Virus record (IMG/VR): IMGVR_UViG_3300037245_001877
Coordinates: 1-34,866 of that record
From: a virus
Direction: 5' to 3' (one strand)
Length of the DNA stretch: 34,866 nt
Positions within the stretch are counted from its first letter, which is position 1. Each line of letters starts with the position of its first letter. A program made the position numbers and the translations under genes. Positions 6,269-13,344 of this stretch are shown here, in pieces. The notes below the pieces were generated by a model. That model was not told where the DNA came from and searched no databases. It saw only the letters and a list, made by a program, of their open reading frames with translations.

Positions 6269-6874
6269 ATGAGCAATGTAACAGTAGAAGTAATAAGCGT
6301 AATAGATCACTTTAAATCTGACTTGAATAACAAAACTAATGGACCGTATAAAATTAAAGTAAACGGTGAAAATTACACCTTATTTAGAAACAGTGATTCG
6401 TGGGGTGTTTTGTCCTACTTTATGGACAATCATTTTAGTAAATGCCTCGGTGTCCTTCGTGGCGATAGAATACAAATAATATCAGAAGCTATTGACGAAT
6501 ACATAATGAATAATGTTAAAAACAAATTAAGTGCTGGCATATGCGATCATTGCGAACATTGCACTATATCAAATTTAGGTGGTGGAACTACTGAACCGGA
6601 TCACTTTGCAGGTTTTTGTCCTGAATATAAAACTATAATAGAGCCAGTTCCTGAAGATATGCAATTAACAGAATGTCCAAAATACAAAAAGAGAGTGGTT
6701 AAACACACTATACTATTAACTGAGGAACAATTAAACAAAATAGTTGAGAATATGCTTTGTCCTGGCTTATATGATTTAGAAAATCAACCTTGCGAAATAG
6801 GCAATACAGAAATAAAATGTTTTTATTGCAAAAAGAGCGCACTATTAACAGCTAATAAAAAGGAAGGTGAATAG
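6269..6874 (+). CDS. Cys-rich hypothetical protein (201 aa)
   Basis: The first 90 residues show no Cys motif apart from KCLG. The middle has CDHCEHCTI (about 92-100), and later CPEYK, CPKYKK and a C-terminal CFYCKKSALL. Several zinc sites are likely. Start ATG 6269 lies 2 bases after the previous stop and has AAAAGGTGGTAAATA before it. The protein is larger than its neighbours, but no catalytic motif is recognised. It is co-transcribed with three other small proteins in the rightward early operon. Confidence 0.6.
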   Translation: MSNVTVEVISVIDHFKSDLNNKTNGPYKIKVNGENYTLFRNSDSWGVLSYFMDNHFSKCLGVLRGDRIQIISEAIDEYIMNNVKNKLSAGICDHCEHCTISNLGGGTTEPDHFAGFCPEYKTIIEPVPEDMQLTECPKYKKRVVKHTILLTEEQLNKIVENMLCPGLYDLENQPCEIGNTEIKCFYCKKSALLTANKKEGE

Positions 6875-6875
6875 T

Positions 6876-7136
6876 ATGGGCAAAGAAATGGATAACATGT
6901 TTAAGAAAGAAGCAATAGGAAAAAATTATCACAATTGCAAAAATATTTGTGAGGGTGACAATATTATAATAACCGAGTGTGATTTTATTGGACATACCCT
7001 AAAAGGTAAAATAAAAGGTAAAGTCATGTATTTTAACACAAGAGCATGTTTTGGAATTAAGACAGATGTAAAATATGGCATTCATTTAAGCTTTGATAAC
7101 ATCCCCTTTAAATGCTACCGGATAGATAAAAAATAA
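6876..7136 (+). CDS. Hypothetical protein, last gene of the rightward early operon (86 aa)
   Basis: The start at ATG 6876 has AAGGAAGGTGAATAGT upstream and lies one base after the previous stop. The product is basic with a predicted beta-rich core (NIIITECDFIGHTLKGKIKGKVMYF), like a small SH3- or OB-type barrel. I do not recognise the family. A good hairpin terminator follows 9 bp after the stop. Confidence 0.6.
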   Translation: MGKEMDNMFKKEAIGKNYHNCKNICEGDNIIITECDFIGHTLKGKIKGKVMYFNTRACFGIKTDVKYGIHLSFDNIPFKCYRIDKK

Positions 7137-7145
7137 AACATTAAC

Positions 7146-7172
7146 CCGTATATTAACCTATACGGTTTTTTT
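7146..7172 (+). terminator. Terminator of the rightward early operon
   Basis: CCGTAT (7146-7151) and ATACGG (7160-7165) form a 6-bp stem with an 8-base loop, followed by seven T. It sits directly after the last rightward gene. Confidence 0.8.
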
Positions 7173-7272
7173 ATGCCCTAATCCACATATAGCGTATAAG
7201 TTAGAGCAGCTTTCCAACAAATTACACCCTAGACTTATATTTTTAATACCCTTCTCTACTACCTATATAAAT

Positions 7273-7298
7273 AAAAAAGAGGCTAATAAAAGCCCCTC
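7273..7298 (-). terminator. Terminator of the leftward recombination operon
   Basis: Read leftward, GAGGGGC (7298-7292) and GCCTC (7283-7279) enclose TTTTATTA. They pair with two unpaired G and are followed by a run of six T. It stands about 25 bp after the stop at 7324. Between the two facing terminators lie about 100 bp with no gene. Confidence 0.65.
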
Positions 7299-7323
7299 AA
7301 ACGATCGATATAATATAAATAAG

Positions 7324-8607
7324 TTACTTATCAACTACTGCCTTAAGATAGTTTAATTCATCGGTTAAGATAGTAATACTCTTGATTAAAAGCTTTTTAA
7401 TATCTTCATCTTTAATTGTTATTTGATATTCGGCGATATTATTTAATATATCGGCAGTAAATTTAATAACCTTTTCTTTATCCGGTGCCAGGGCTGCCGC
7501 CAATTCTTCAGCTTTTTTATTTTCTAGTTCGGCTTTCTTTTGGGTTTTTGTAATGTTTTCTTTGTCGGCTTCAACTTCCAGGTTAAAAAGTAAATTAATT
7601 TCGTCTGCTTCATTCCAGCATTTTAATACAAAGTTGTTTGTTTCTGTCTGGATAAAGGTATTATTTTTCCCCACGAGATCCTTAAATTCTCTTTTGTTGA
7701 GAGCTTTTAAAGAATCTATCGAAACACTAATACTAGATTTAACATATCCTACTCTTTCTTTTGTATAACCATCTTTTAAAAGAGCTTTAACAAATAAATC
7801 AGCTTTGTCAGTTAATATTTTTTCCGCTGCTGCCGCCTCCTCTGCTGCCTGTGCCGCCTCTTCATCTTTAGAAGTTTTTTCATTAACAGCATCCGAAAAC
7901 AATAAATCATAATCACTATCCGATATAGAACCGAAATCAATATCGTTAAATCCAGGTATAAAAACAGCATATAAAGAACATTCTTTAATTCTAGAATCCT
8001 TAAGATCTAAAAGCCTTTTTGTTTCCGCTGCTTCCTCTTCCAATTTTATAGCTGCATCAGCTTTTATTTTCAATGCCGATTTAGTACCTAATAAATGAAT
8101 ATCCCAGGCGTCACTATCCATTTCACCCAAATTGCTAGGTATAAATATTTCAGGATCTAGCTCCAATAGGATATTTGATCTCTCTTCCTGGTTATCCGAT
8201 ATAATTTTAGCCTCGGCAATCTTCCTAAAATCTCGAATCCCTTTTAATTCTTCCTCTATACCGTGACCGGCCATAAGTTGAGCGTTTTTGTACCCGTCCA
8301 CAAAAAGTCCGAATTGTCGAGCAAATGCTTTTTGCTCTGTATGAATTTTAGCCGTTCCTGTTCGCGCTTTAACATATTTAGAGAGTAAAGCGCCCGCCTC
8401 TTTGGCGATCTCTTTTGTTATTTCGTCGCCTGCAATTTTTTCACGAATAACAATAACCTCTTTGCCTAAAGCCGTCATTGTTTCTAACATAGGCTTAAAA
8501 GCCTTTTCAACTGCTTCAGCCTGGTTTTCTTTTAAACCGAACTCAACAGGATTAACTTTCACAACAACTAAATCTTTCTCTTTAGAAACATCAGATACAA
8601 TTTTCAT
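7324..8607 (-). CDS. Recombination-associated coiled-coil protein (427 aa)
   Basis: This is a long, charged, almost fully helical protein. Residues about 55-130 (DEITKEIAKEAGALLSKY, then ARTGTAKIHTEQKAF, then KGIRDFRKIAEAK) resemble the coiled-coil phage proteins found next to annealing proteins, such as DUF1351-type. Ala/Glu-rich stretches at about 190-205 and 245-265 are strong coiled-coil candidates. It has its own promoter with the shared 23-bp element and AAAAGGTGGTTAT before the ATG. It is the last gene of the operon with the Sak3-type annealing protein and an HNH protein. A partner role in recombination or replication is inferred from position. Confidence 0.55.
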   Translation of the reverse strand: MKIVSDVSKEKDLVVVKVNPVEFGLKENQAEAVEKAFKPMLETMTALGKEVIVIREKIAGDEITKEIAKEAGALLSKYVKARTGTAKIHTEQKAFARQFGLFVDGYKNAQLMAGHGIEEELKGIRDFRKIAEAKIISDNQEERSNILLELDPEIFIPSNLGEMDSDAWDIHLLGTKSALKIKADAAIKLEEEAAETKRLLDLKDSRIKECSLYAVFIPGFNDIDFGSISDSDYDLLFSDAVNEKTSKDEEAAQAAEEAAAAEKILTDKADLFVKALLKDGYTKERVGYVKSSISVSIDSLKALNKREFKDLVGKNNTFIQTETNNFVLKCWNEADEINLLFNLEVEADKENITKTQKKAELENKKAEELAAALAPDKEKVIKFTADILNNIAEYQITIKDEDIKKLLIKSITILTDELNYLKAVVDK

Positions 8608-8636
8608 ATAACCACCTTTTAATTTTTATTTATTTA

Positions 8637-8666
8637 AATATAATCCACGTGTACACACTTTGTCTA
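8637..8666 (-). promoter_or_regulatory. Promoter of the 427-residue coiled-coil gene
   Basis: Read leftward, TAGACA (8666-8661) is followed by TTATAT (8643-8638) at 17 bp, or TATATT at 18 bp. The start codon is about 30 bp further on. The -35 box lies inside a 23-bp sequence repeated at the promoter near 11595. Confidence 0.5.
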
Positions 8667-8682
8667 TACAAAAGTATTACAT
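8660..8682 (-). repeat. 23-bp promoter-associated repeat, copy 1
   Basis: All 23 bases are identical to 11595-11617. On the leftward strand it contains GTAATAC-TTTT-GTATAGAC, an imperfect dyad with ATAC/GTAT as core, and it ends in the -35 box. A binding site for a regulator acting on both leftward early promoters is likely. Confidence 0.7.
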
Positions 8683-8684
8683 TA

Positions 8685-9017
8685 TTAATTATTATTTAAA
8701 TCTTCCATAATTTCATTTATTAATTCCTGGGCTTCTATAGGATTACTGGAAGGATTAAGAGATACCTTAACATTACAATCCGGGCAAGTAATAGGAGTAT
8801 TCTTTTTGTGGTGAATAACCTCATAACCATATTTTTTAATATAACTAACATACTTAGGTATTCTATGAGCAAATTGTGGCATATTGTAATAACTAAAAGG
8901 CTTATGACAAACATAACAACAACACCCTTGTTCTGCTATCATTTCTCTTTTCTGTGCCTCTATTGCTCTTTTATCATCATATGTGAGCTTTTTATCTTTA
9001 TATGTTAATTTTACCAT
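8685..9017 (-). CDS. HNH-type nuclease-like protein (110 aa)
   Basis: CCCYVCHKPFSYYNMPQFAHRI carries a Cys pair and the first His. YGYEVIHHKKNTP gives the His-His-Asn centre, and CPDCN closes the zinc knuckle. This order fits compact phage HNH domains. ATG at 9017 has AGGGG five bases upstream and lies one base after the previous stop. The longer frame from 9044 has no ribosome-binding site. In this operon, with an annealing protein, a structure-specific nuclease role in recombination, like NinG or RusA, is possible but unproven. Confidence 0.6.
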   Translation of the reverse strand: MVKLTYKDKKLTYDDKRAIEAQKREMIAEQGCCCYVCHKPFSYYNMPQFAHRIPKYVSYIKKYGYEVIHHKKNTPITCPDCNVKVSLNPSSNPIEAQELINEIMEDLNNN

Positions 9018-9018
9018 T

Positions 9019-9555
9019 TTAACCCCTACCATATTTTTGCACATAATTATAATAACCGATAGTCATTAAAGCCTCTCGGTCTTGTTCTAACTTATTTAAA
9101 GATATTTCAACAGCCCGTGGGATCTCTTCAGCGTGTTTAATTTCGGATATCATAAGGCTTAAAGCTCTGCATTTTTGTTTTTTTGTCATTTTCTCCCAGG
9201 GTCTAGGCTCAGGCACTATAAACCGGTGATAACTTTCCGGTAGATTTTCCAGGAAGAAAGATTTATCTTTTGATCTTTCAACACCAAAACTGTAATATTC
9301 TGCTTTACCGTCGCAACCCCAATACTTATAATACTTTTTTAAACCTTCAAGAGTTCTTATTGGTCGCTCGTTCCACTGGCAAGAATAACAACCAGAATCG
9401 AACCAATGACCTAAAAGGGCATGAAAAGCCCCTCTAAGTCTAATGTGATCCGTTTCGATATCGGCGGTTATATAGATAGTTTCCTTTTCGTTATTCTGGA
9501 TATAATCTAAAAAGTCAGGGCCTATATTACCGTCCTTAAATTTAAACTCTGGCAT
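9019..9555 (-). CDS. Hypothetical protein of the recombination operon (178 aa)
   Basis: The N-terminal half reads like an alpha/beta domain (ETIYITADIETDHIRLRGAFHALLGHWFDSG). It has a distant feel of NinB-type proteins, but I cannot support that with motifs. Aromatic residues are frequent in the middle (KYYKYWGCDGKAEYYSFGV). The C-terminal 50 residues are helical. It lies 2 bp after the annealing protein gene and 1 bp before the HNH gene, so the three are one translational unit, and a recombination or repair role is likely from context only. Confidence 0.55.
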   Translation of the reverse strand: MPEFKFKDGNIGPDFLDYIQNNEKETIYITADIETDHIRLRGAFHALLGHWFDSGCYSCQWNERPIRTLEGLKKYYKYWGCDGKAEYYSFGVERSKDKSFFLENLPESYHRFIVPEPRPWEKMTKKQKCRALSLMISEIKHAEEIPRAVEISLNKLEQDREALMTIGYYNYVQKYGRG

Positions 9556-9557
9556 TA

Positions 9558-10292
9558 TTAAAGACCTTTGCCTGTTTTAATAAAGTTCTGCTTAATAATT
9601 TTAGTGATACTATCATCATTTAATAATCGTTCTTTTTTACCTTTTGTAAAGTCTTTTCGAGCGTTAACAGCGATAATAAAATCCTTTTCATATTTAGGAG
9701 TTGCTGGTTTTTGGTTTATATTTTTAGATTTATCCTTACCGGCCTTGTCGTTTTTTTTACTATCATCAGGAACCTTAACGCCTGGCTTTTCAAAAGGATC
9801 TTTTGTTATATCGATTTTATCCTTAGGCTTGGCGTTTTTATCGGTTTTATCCTCTGGTATAATAATTTTTCCATTATCGTCAAGCTCGTAACCGTCAAGC
9901 TCTAGATTTTTCGGTATATCTTCACCCACATAAACACTTAAACCAAGGCCAAAGAGTGCGATATTTTTAACTAAACATCTTTTAACAGCTGTATTGATCT
10001 GATAAGTGTCCGGCTTCTTTATAGACTTTGTGCCATTAAATACCGGCAAAGACTCTTTTCTAGTAAAACCCTGAAAGGTTAAGGAGGTATAGACAGTATA
10101 CCCAATATCAGGATTACCAAAACATTGAAGTCCGTCTATTAAATTCCTCTCTACTTCATAAGTTGCGTTTTCATCTATTCCTAAAACAAGAGTCCAGGCA
10201 GCAGCCCAAGGTAAATAACTAAACCCCTTTCTTTCTTCCAGTAAATCAGCAACAACTATTGCCAATAAATCTTTTGTTGTCTTTTTATCCAT
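9558..10292 (-). CDS. Single-strand annealing protein, Sak3/DUF1071 type (244 aa)
   Basis: YLPWAAAWTLV (about 26-36), the YTVYTSLTFQGFTR strand region and NTAVKRCLVKNIALFGLGL (about 100-118) followed by VYVGEDIP are the hallmarks of the DUF1071 (Sak3) annealing family. Those proteins anneal complementary DNA strands in phage recombination and may aid replication. After about residue 125 comes a long Lys/Asp/Pro-rich linker and then a basic tail. ATG at 10292 is chosen because GGAG lies 8 bases upstream and because a separate small gene occupies 10295-10471. The frame is open to 10334. Confidence 0.75.
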   Translation of the reverse strand: MDKKTTKDLLAIVVADLLEERKGFSYLPWAAAWTLVLGIDENATYEVERNLIDGLQCFGNPDIGYTVYTSLTFQGFTRKESLPVFNGTKSIKKPDTYQINTAVKRCLVKNIALFGLGLSVYVGEDIPKNLELDGYELDDNGKIIIPEDKTDKNAKPKDKIDITKDPFEKPGVKVPDDSKKNDKAGKDKSKNINQKPATPKYEKDFIIAVNARKDFTKGKKERLLNDDSITKIIKQNFIKTGKGL

Positions 10293-10294
10293 CT

Positions 10295-10471
10295 TCACGG
10301 CTCCATTGATTGTGCAACCCGATTTTTTAAACAATCAGGGTTATTGTTTCTAGTTCCGGAATAATATATTTCACCGGATTTATTTTTATGCTTTACAGGT
10401 TCATTGCTGAAAACGTTTAACATACTTAATCTAATACTTTCTTTTTCTTCTTTAGAAATATTATCAGACAT
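10295..10471 (-). CDS. Small hypothetical protein (58 aa)
   Basis: ATG at 10471 is two bases after the previous stop, and AAAGGATGG lies in front of it. The product begins MSDNISKEEKESIRLSML and is polar, with a GEIYYSGTRNNNPD middle. It ends with TGA at 10297-10295, three bases before the annealing protein ATG, and its last codons hold the ribosome-binding site of that gene. The perfect fit between its neighbours supports a real gene. No function recognised. Confidence 0.6.
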   Translation of the reverse strand: MSDNISKEEKESIRLSMLNVFSNEPVKHKNKSGEIYYSGTRNNNPDCLKNRVAQSMEP

Positions 10472-10473
10472 AT

Positions 10474-10797
10474 CTATTTACCATCCTTTACAGGTCGAAA
10501 AGATCCATGATTATTAACAAGGCATGACTCCAATTGAATTAATCCCATTTTTTCCTTTTCGCAATCGTTAGGATTATCTTTTATATATTGTTTTAAGTCC
10601 CCAACAAGACCACTTATTGACCCCGTCAATTCTTTAGCTTCCTTCTTGGGTGCACCAAAGTTTTCAAGCCTATTTTGACAAGCTATATTTATTTCATTAG
10701 GTTTAACTATTCCCAATGCTTCAAGGTCTTTTCTTGTTGCCATCTTAGAAGGTACGCTCATTATTACGTTAAACATTTTTTCTATATCTCCACTCAT
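10474..10797 (-). CDS. Hypothetical protein (107 aa)
   Basis: This is a helical, polar protein. It starts MSGDIEKMFNVIMSVPSKMATRKDLEALGI, and a helix-turn-helix-like segment cannot be excluded there. A Gly/Ser hinge (TGSISGLVGDL) precedes a charged C-terminus. GGAG five bases before the ATG gives a confident start at 10797. It is part of the leftward recombination operon with gaps of only 2 bp on both sides. Family not recognised. Confidence 0.6.
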   Translation of the reverse strand: MSGDIEKMFNVIMSVPSKMATRKDLEALGIVKPNEINIACQNRLENFGAPKKEAKELTGSISGLVGDLKQYIKDNPNDCEKEKMGLIQLESCLVNNHGSFRPVKDGK

Positions 10798-10799
10798 AA

Positions 10800-10964
10800 C
10801 TACTCCACAAAAACAATTACGTCTACTTGAACATTAAGCGTAAACTTATGACTACAAGTTTCACAGACAACAAGATCACTAAAAGTTTTATCATCACACG
10901 GCATTGACCCACAAAATAATTCGCCACACTTAGGACATTCATATTCAAAGTCTATTTCATCCAT
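10800..10964 (-). CDS. Small zinc-ribbon protein (54 aa)
   Basis: YECPKCGELFCGSMPC near the N-terminus and VCETCSHKF in the second half give the two Cys pairs of a zinc ribbon, followed by a beta-rich tail (TLNVQVDVIVFVE). ATG 10964 lies one base after the previous stop, with GGATGGTGAATAAT before it. Its TAG stop precedes the next ATG by two bases, and its last codon supplies the GGAG used there. Probably nucleic-acid or protein binding. Confidence 0.65.
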   Translation of the reverse strand: MDEIDFEYECPKCGELFCGSMPCDDKTFSDLVVCETCSHKFTLNVQVDVIVFVE

Positions 10965-10965
10965 A

Positions 10966-11346
10966 TTATTCACCATCCTTAATTAAATCATTGATCCTTG
11001 CACATGATCGCCACCCGTACCACTTAACCCTAGTTTCATCTAACATAATTTTTATATCTGGATCATCAGCGTAATACATGTAATCCTCTCCATCCCAATC
11101 TATTTGACTAGGAATATCTGTATTAATTTCAAACTGCGCTCTTAATTCATCTACAGAGAGTTTAACGGGAATATTTGATCTAGTATTCCAATCCTCTATA
11201 ACGCCTTTCTTAGAACTTCTCACCATTGAAATACAATATTGTACACAAGTTATTTTCCATGAAGATCTTCCAGTTAGTGAAATTTTAAAGGGTTTATCTG
11301 CTTCACCTCCACAAATAGGACAATTCTTTATTTCCTTATTGCTCAT
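10966..11346 (-). CDS. Lar-like zinc-binding protein (126 aa)
   Basis: Residues 8-60 follow the Lar restriction-alleviation pattern: CPICGGEA, then W-x-ITCVQYC, then KKGVIEDWNTRS. In Lar proteins, Cys pairs precede a conserved WN-R. The family name comes from Rac-prophage Lar, which reduces type I restriction, but most phage members are untested. The C-terminal half is acidic and Tyr/Trp-rich (WDGEDYMYYADDPD), beyond the usual short Lar domain. The start has AAAAGGTGGTAAG upstream. Confidence 0.6.
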   Translation of the reverse strand: MSNKEIKNCPICGGEADKPFKISLTGRSSWKITCVQYCISMVRSSKKGVIEDWNTRSNIPVKLSVDELRAQFEINTDIPSQIDWDGEDYMYYADDPDIKIMLDETRVKWYGWRSCARINDLIKDGE

Positions 11347-11371
11347 ATAATACTTACCACCTTTTAATAAT

Positions 11372-11542
11372 TTAATTATCCAACACCCATTTTAAAGTTC
11401 TAATATCTTGTTTAACAATTTCCAATTCTTCTTTCAAATCATCCTCATTATCAAGAGAGGCTTCCTTAATAAATCCTCTTATCTTATCAGCGACAACTTC
11501 TTTATCTGCCAATCTTGATTTAATTACCATTTCTTTTAACAT
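11372..11542 (-). CDS. Small hypothetical protein opening the recombination operon (56 aa)
   Basis: ATG at 11542 has AAAGGTGGTGGTT directly in front. The product (MLKEMVIKSRLADKEVV, then helices rich in Glu and Lys) is a short helical hairpin that ends KWVLDN. It is the first gene after the leftward promoter at 11573-11601. It resembles a small regulatory or chaperone-like helix protein, but no family is recognised. Confidence 0.6.
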   Translation of the reverse strand: MLKEMVIKSRLADKEVVADKIRGFIKEASLDNEDDLKEELEIVKQDIRTLKWVLDN

Positions 11543-11572
11543 AACCACCACCTTTAATAATTTAATTACCTA

Positions 11573-11601
11573 AATATAACATTAATAGTATTTATTGTCT
11601 A
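11573..11601 (-). promoter_or_regulatory. Promoter of the leftward recombination operon
   Basis: Read leftward, TAGACA (11601-11596) is followed by TATATT (11578-11573) at 17 bp. The -35 box lies inside the second copy of the 23-bp repeat. The first start codon is about 30 bp downstream. Confidence 0.55.
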
Positions 11602-11617
11602 TACAAAAGTATTACAT
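11595..11617 (-). repeat. 23-bp promoter-associated repeat, copy 2
   Basis: Identical to 8660-8682. Here it lies between two divergent promoters. Its end touches the -35 box of the rightward promoter (11619), so one bound protein could control both directions. Confidence 0.7.
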
Positions 11618-11618
11618 G

Positions 11619-11648
11619 TTGACAATAATGTGTTTTTACAAGTATTAT
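11619..11648 (+). promoter_or_regulatory. Promoter of the rightward regulator operon
   Basis: TTGACA (11619-11624) and TATTAT (11643-11648) are separated by 18 bp. The ribbon-helix-helix gene starts 16 bp further on. The consensus match is the best in the window. Confidence 0.7.
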
Positions 11649-11664
11649 CAAGCAAGGAGTTATT

Positions 11665-11838
11665 ATGTCAGATATAAAAGATAAGTTAATACAGATAAGA
11701 GTTACAGAAAAAAAATCGATCGATATTAAAGAGATTGCTAAAAATCAATATCTTTCCGTTGCTGCATACTGTAATAAAGCTATTGATAATCAAATGGAGA
11801 ATGATAAAAATGTTGAAAAAACTAGTAAAAATTCTTAA
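11665..11838 (+). CDS. Ribbon-helix-helix (Arc/CopG-like) regulator (57 aa)
   Basis: ATG 11665 follows AAGGAG at a good spacing. The product has the layout of an Arc/CopG domain: a short strand (KLIQIRVTEK), a helix (SIDIKEIAKNQ), a turn, and a second helix (LSVAAYCNKAIDNQM), then a polar tail. Such proteins bind DNA as dimers. It is the first gene of a short rightward operon, divergent from the recombination operon, and may bind the 23-bp element between them. That pairing is inference. Confidence 0.65.
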   Translation: MSDIKDKLIQIRVTEKKSIDIKEIAKNQYLSVAAYCNKAIDNQMENDKNVEKTSKNS

Positions 11839-12028
11839 CGCTAAAGATGTTAGACGATATAATTTTATCGTAGGTACCAGGTTATTATACCAGGGTGTTT
11901 TTACTCAGTATCATATACTAGGTTGGTTTTGGGTTAAGCCTCAACTCATTAACAAAAAATATGAACTGGCGTATAAATATATGATTCACCCAAAAGATAT
12001 TTGTATATCGATCACCATAAAGGATTAA
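11810..12028 (+). CDS. Hypothetical protein (72 aa)
   Basis: ATG 11810 overlaps the end of the regulator gene by 29 bp in another frame, with GGAG about 10 bases upstream. An ATG three codons earlier is an alternative. The protein is basic at the N-terminus (MLKKLVKILNAKDVRRY) and aromatic in the middle (YQGVFTQYHILGWFWVKPQ). Hydrophobic pieces are too short for a clear membrane span. It is followed after 3 bp by the MazG-like gene. Family not recognised. Confidence 0.5.
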   Translation: MLKKLVKILNAKDVRRYNFIVGTRLLYQGVFTQYHILGWFWVKPQLINKKYELAYKYMIHPKDICISITIKD

Positions 12029-12031
12029 TAA

Positions 12032-12403
12032 ATGATAAATTTAAATATGCTACAAAAAAAGGTACATCAAATTACAATTTCTTTAGGATATAAACATGAT
12101 AAAAAAAATACTATAGCGGCTCTCAAAAGAGAATTAAAAGAGTTTAAAAAATCTAAAGAACAGCTAGACAAAAACACTTCTTTTAAAATATCCAACGTAG
12201 AAAATGATAGTAACTTTAAAGAATTTTATGAACATCTTATTAAGGGTACTAATGAAGATGAAATACCAGACATTATAATAGTATTAATGTCGCATTGCCA
12301 AGAAAACGGTATTGACCTGGAAACAATACTTAAAAATAAAATCAGATACAACCGGTTAAGAGGTAAAAAACAGCATCCCAGGAAATCAATATTCAATATA
12401 TAA
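12032..12403 (+). CDS. MazG-like nucleotide pyrophosphohydrolase (123 aa)
   Basis: The all-alpha NTP pyrophosphohydrolase signature is present. RELKEF puts E34 and E37 in an ExxE pair, EIPD puts E77 and D80 in the ExxD pair, and NGIDLETILKNKIRYNRLR closes the domain as in MazG-type proteins. These residues bind magnesium. Members hydrolyse (d)NTPs and can affect nucleotide pools or ppGpp. In phages they may keep the host cell productive or clear modified nucleotides. It is the last gene of the rightward regulator operon. The fold is fairly sure, the substrate unknown. Confidence 0.65.
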   Translation: MINLNMLQKKVHQITISLGYKHDKKNTIAALKRELKEFKKSKEQLDKNTSFKISNVENDSNFKEFYEHLIKGTNEDEIPDIIIVLMSHCQENGIDLETILKNKIRYNRLRGKKQHPRKSIFNI

Positions 12404-12444
12404 TGCACTTTTAACAACTAAATAACATCTATAGATAACAAAAA

Positions 12445-12467
12445 CCCTCTTAACTGAGGGCTTTATT
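12445..12467. terminator. Bidirectional terminator between converging operons
   Basis: CCCTC (12445-12449) and GAGGG (12456-12460) enclose six bases. T-rich tracts follow on both strands (CTTTATTTTTT rightward, GTTTTTGTT leftward). It separates the rightward MazG gene from the end of the long leftward late operon. Confidence 0.75.
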
Positions 12468-12469
12468 TT

Positions 12470-12904
12470 TTATAATGAATCTTCTATCAAATATTTATAA
12501 AATAATACCGTGCGGTCGCGGTCCATAGTAAACAAAATATTATAACATGAATCTAGTTCTAATCCCTGGGTTATACTAAAGCGCTTTTCAGGACTATTTT
12601 TTAAATCATCTATTGTAAATACTTTCGAATAAGCGGTTATTGCCCTGCCTGTTTTATCATCAATATTATTTTGTTTTAAATCTGCTAAATCTTTTTTTAG
12701 CCCTATAACGTCGTCGGCCATGGGTTTAATCATTCCAGGTACTTCACTATGAATAACTTCTACTACGCTTTCCTTAAACTGGTCAATAACTACCTGAGGG
12801 ACGGCTATATCTCCCCTAGTTCCAGCAATAGCGATATTCATTCCCACCGATCCAGAGAGTAAGATTCCCATAACAATTATTAATAATTTCGTCCACATCT
12901 TCAT
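12470..12904 (-). CDS. Secreted hypothetical protein of the lysis region (144 aa)
   Basis: The N-terminus (MKMWTKLLIIVMGILLSGSVGMNIAIAG) is a good signal peptide or signal anchor. The rest is polar, with amphipathic helices around residues 38-75 (IDQFKESVVEVIHSEV, MADDVIGLKKDLADLKQ), then a mixed C-terminus. It is the last gene of the late leftward operon, and its ATG overlaps the TGA of the preceding lysis-region gene (ATGA). A role in envelope disruption or as a lysis accessory is suggested by position. Family not recognised. Confidence 0.6.
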   Translation of the reverse strand: MKMWTKLLIIVMGILLSGSVGMNIAIAGTRGDIAVPQVVIDQFKESVVEVIHSEVPGMIKPMADDVIGLKKDLADLKQNNIDDKTGRAITAYSKVFTIDDLKNSPEKRFSITQGLELDSCYNILFTMDRDRTVLFYKYLIEDSL

Positions 12905-13344
12905 TTAAATATCTCCTTAATATAATATCTAGTGTATATGTAAATTATAATACTTTCAATAAAAATAACAATGCTGCTAATTAGAGTTGCTTTCTTCCAG
13001 AACTTCACCTTGTCCTCTGTAATACTTAAGGAGATCGATAACTCCTTGAATTCCGTCAATATCTTCTCGTAATCCTTCCTCAATAACTTTAAGTCCACTT
13101 TCGAGCTTTTCAACTTCGTCGACAATGACCTCGACCTCGTCAATAATGATTGAACTTTCGTCAATAGTTTCCCTGATCCCGTCCTCGATATTTTTAATTG
13201 CAATTCCTTGTTCTCTAATGAGTTCTGTACCGTTTCTAATTCCACTATCATTAAGTCTATTGCTTCCAAGGGAATATCCCGTGAAAAAACAGGCTGTACC
13301 AATAACGATAATAATACCAATACAGATAAAAACCTTTTTAACAT
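12901..13344 (-). CDS. Signal-peptide coiled-coil protein with C-terminal membrane span, spanin candidate (147 aa)
   Basis: Residues 1-21 (MLKRFLSVLVLLSLLVQPVFS) form a signal peptide, 30-110 a Leu/Lys-rich coiled coil, and about 116-140 a membrane span (ATLISSIVIFIESIIIYIY). Its ATG overlaps the holin-like stop as TAATG. Over almost all of 12977-13344 a second gene is encoded in another frame. The topology (exported coiled coil, tail in the membrane) would suit a protein that bridges the periplasm. There is no lipobox Cys, so it is not a classic Rz1. Which of the two frames is the conserved one cannot be settled here. Confidence 0.6.
   Translation of the reverse strand: MLKRFLSVLVLLSLLVQPVFSRDIPLEAIDLMIVELETVQNSLENKELQLKISRTGSGKLLTKVQSLLTRSRSLSTKLKSSKVDLKLLRKDYEKILTEFKELSISLSITEDKVKFWKKATLISSIVIFIESIIIYIYTRYYIKEIFK

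Noticed and set aside
7173-7272. A gene or tRNA between the two facing terminators
   Set aside because: No frame with a start signal and no cloverleaf could be found; the stretch seems to be spacer.
9568-9905. Rightward frames opposite the annealing protein gene
   Set aside because: These are antisense shadows of the Lys/Asp-rich linker, with no upstream ribosome-binding site.
10293-10334. Longer start for the annealing protein
   Set aside because: A separate 58-residue gene with its own start signal occupies this stretch, and GGAG stands at the right distance from ATG 10292.
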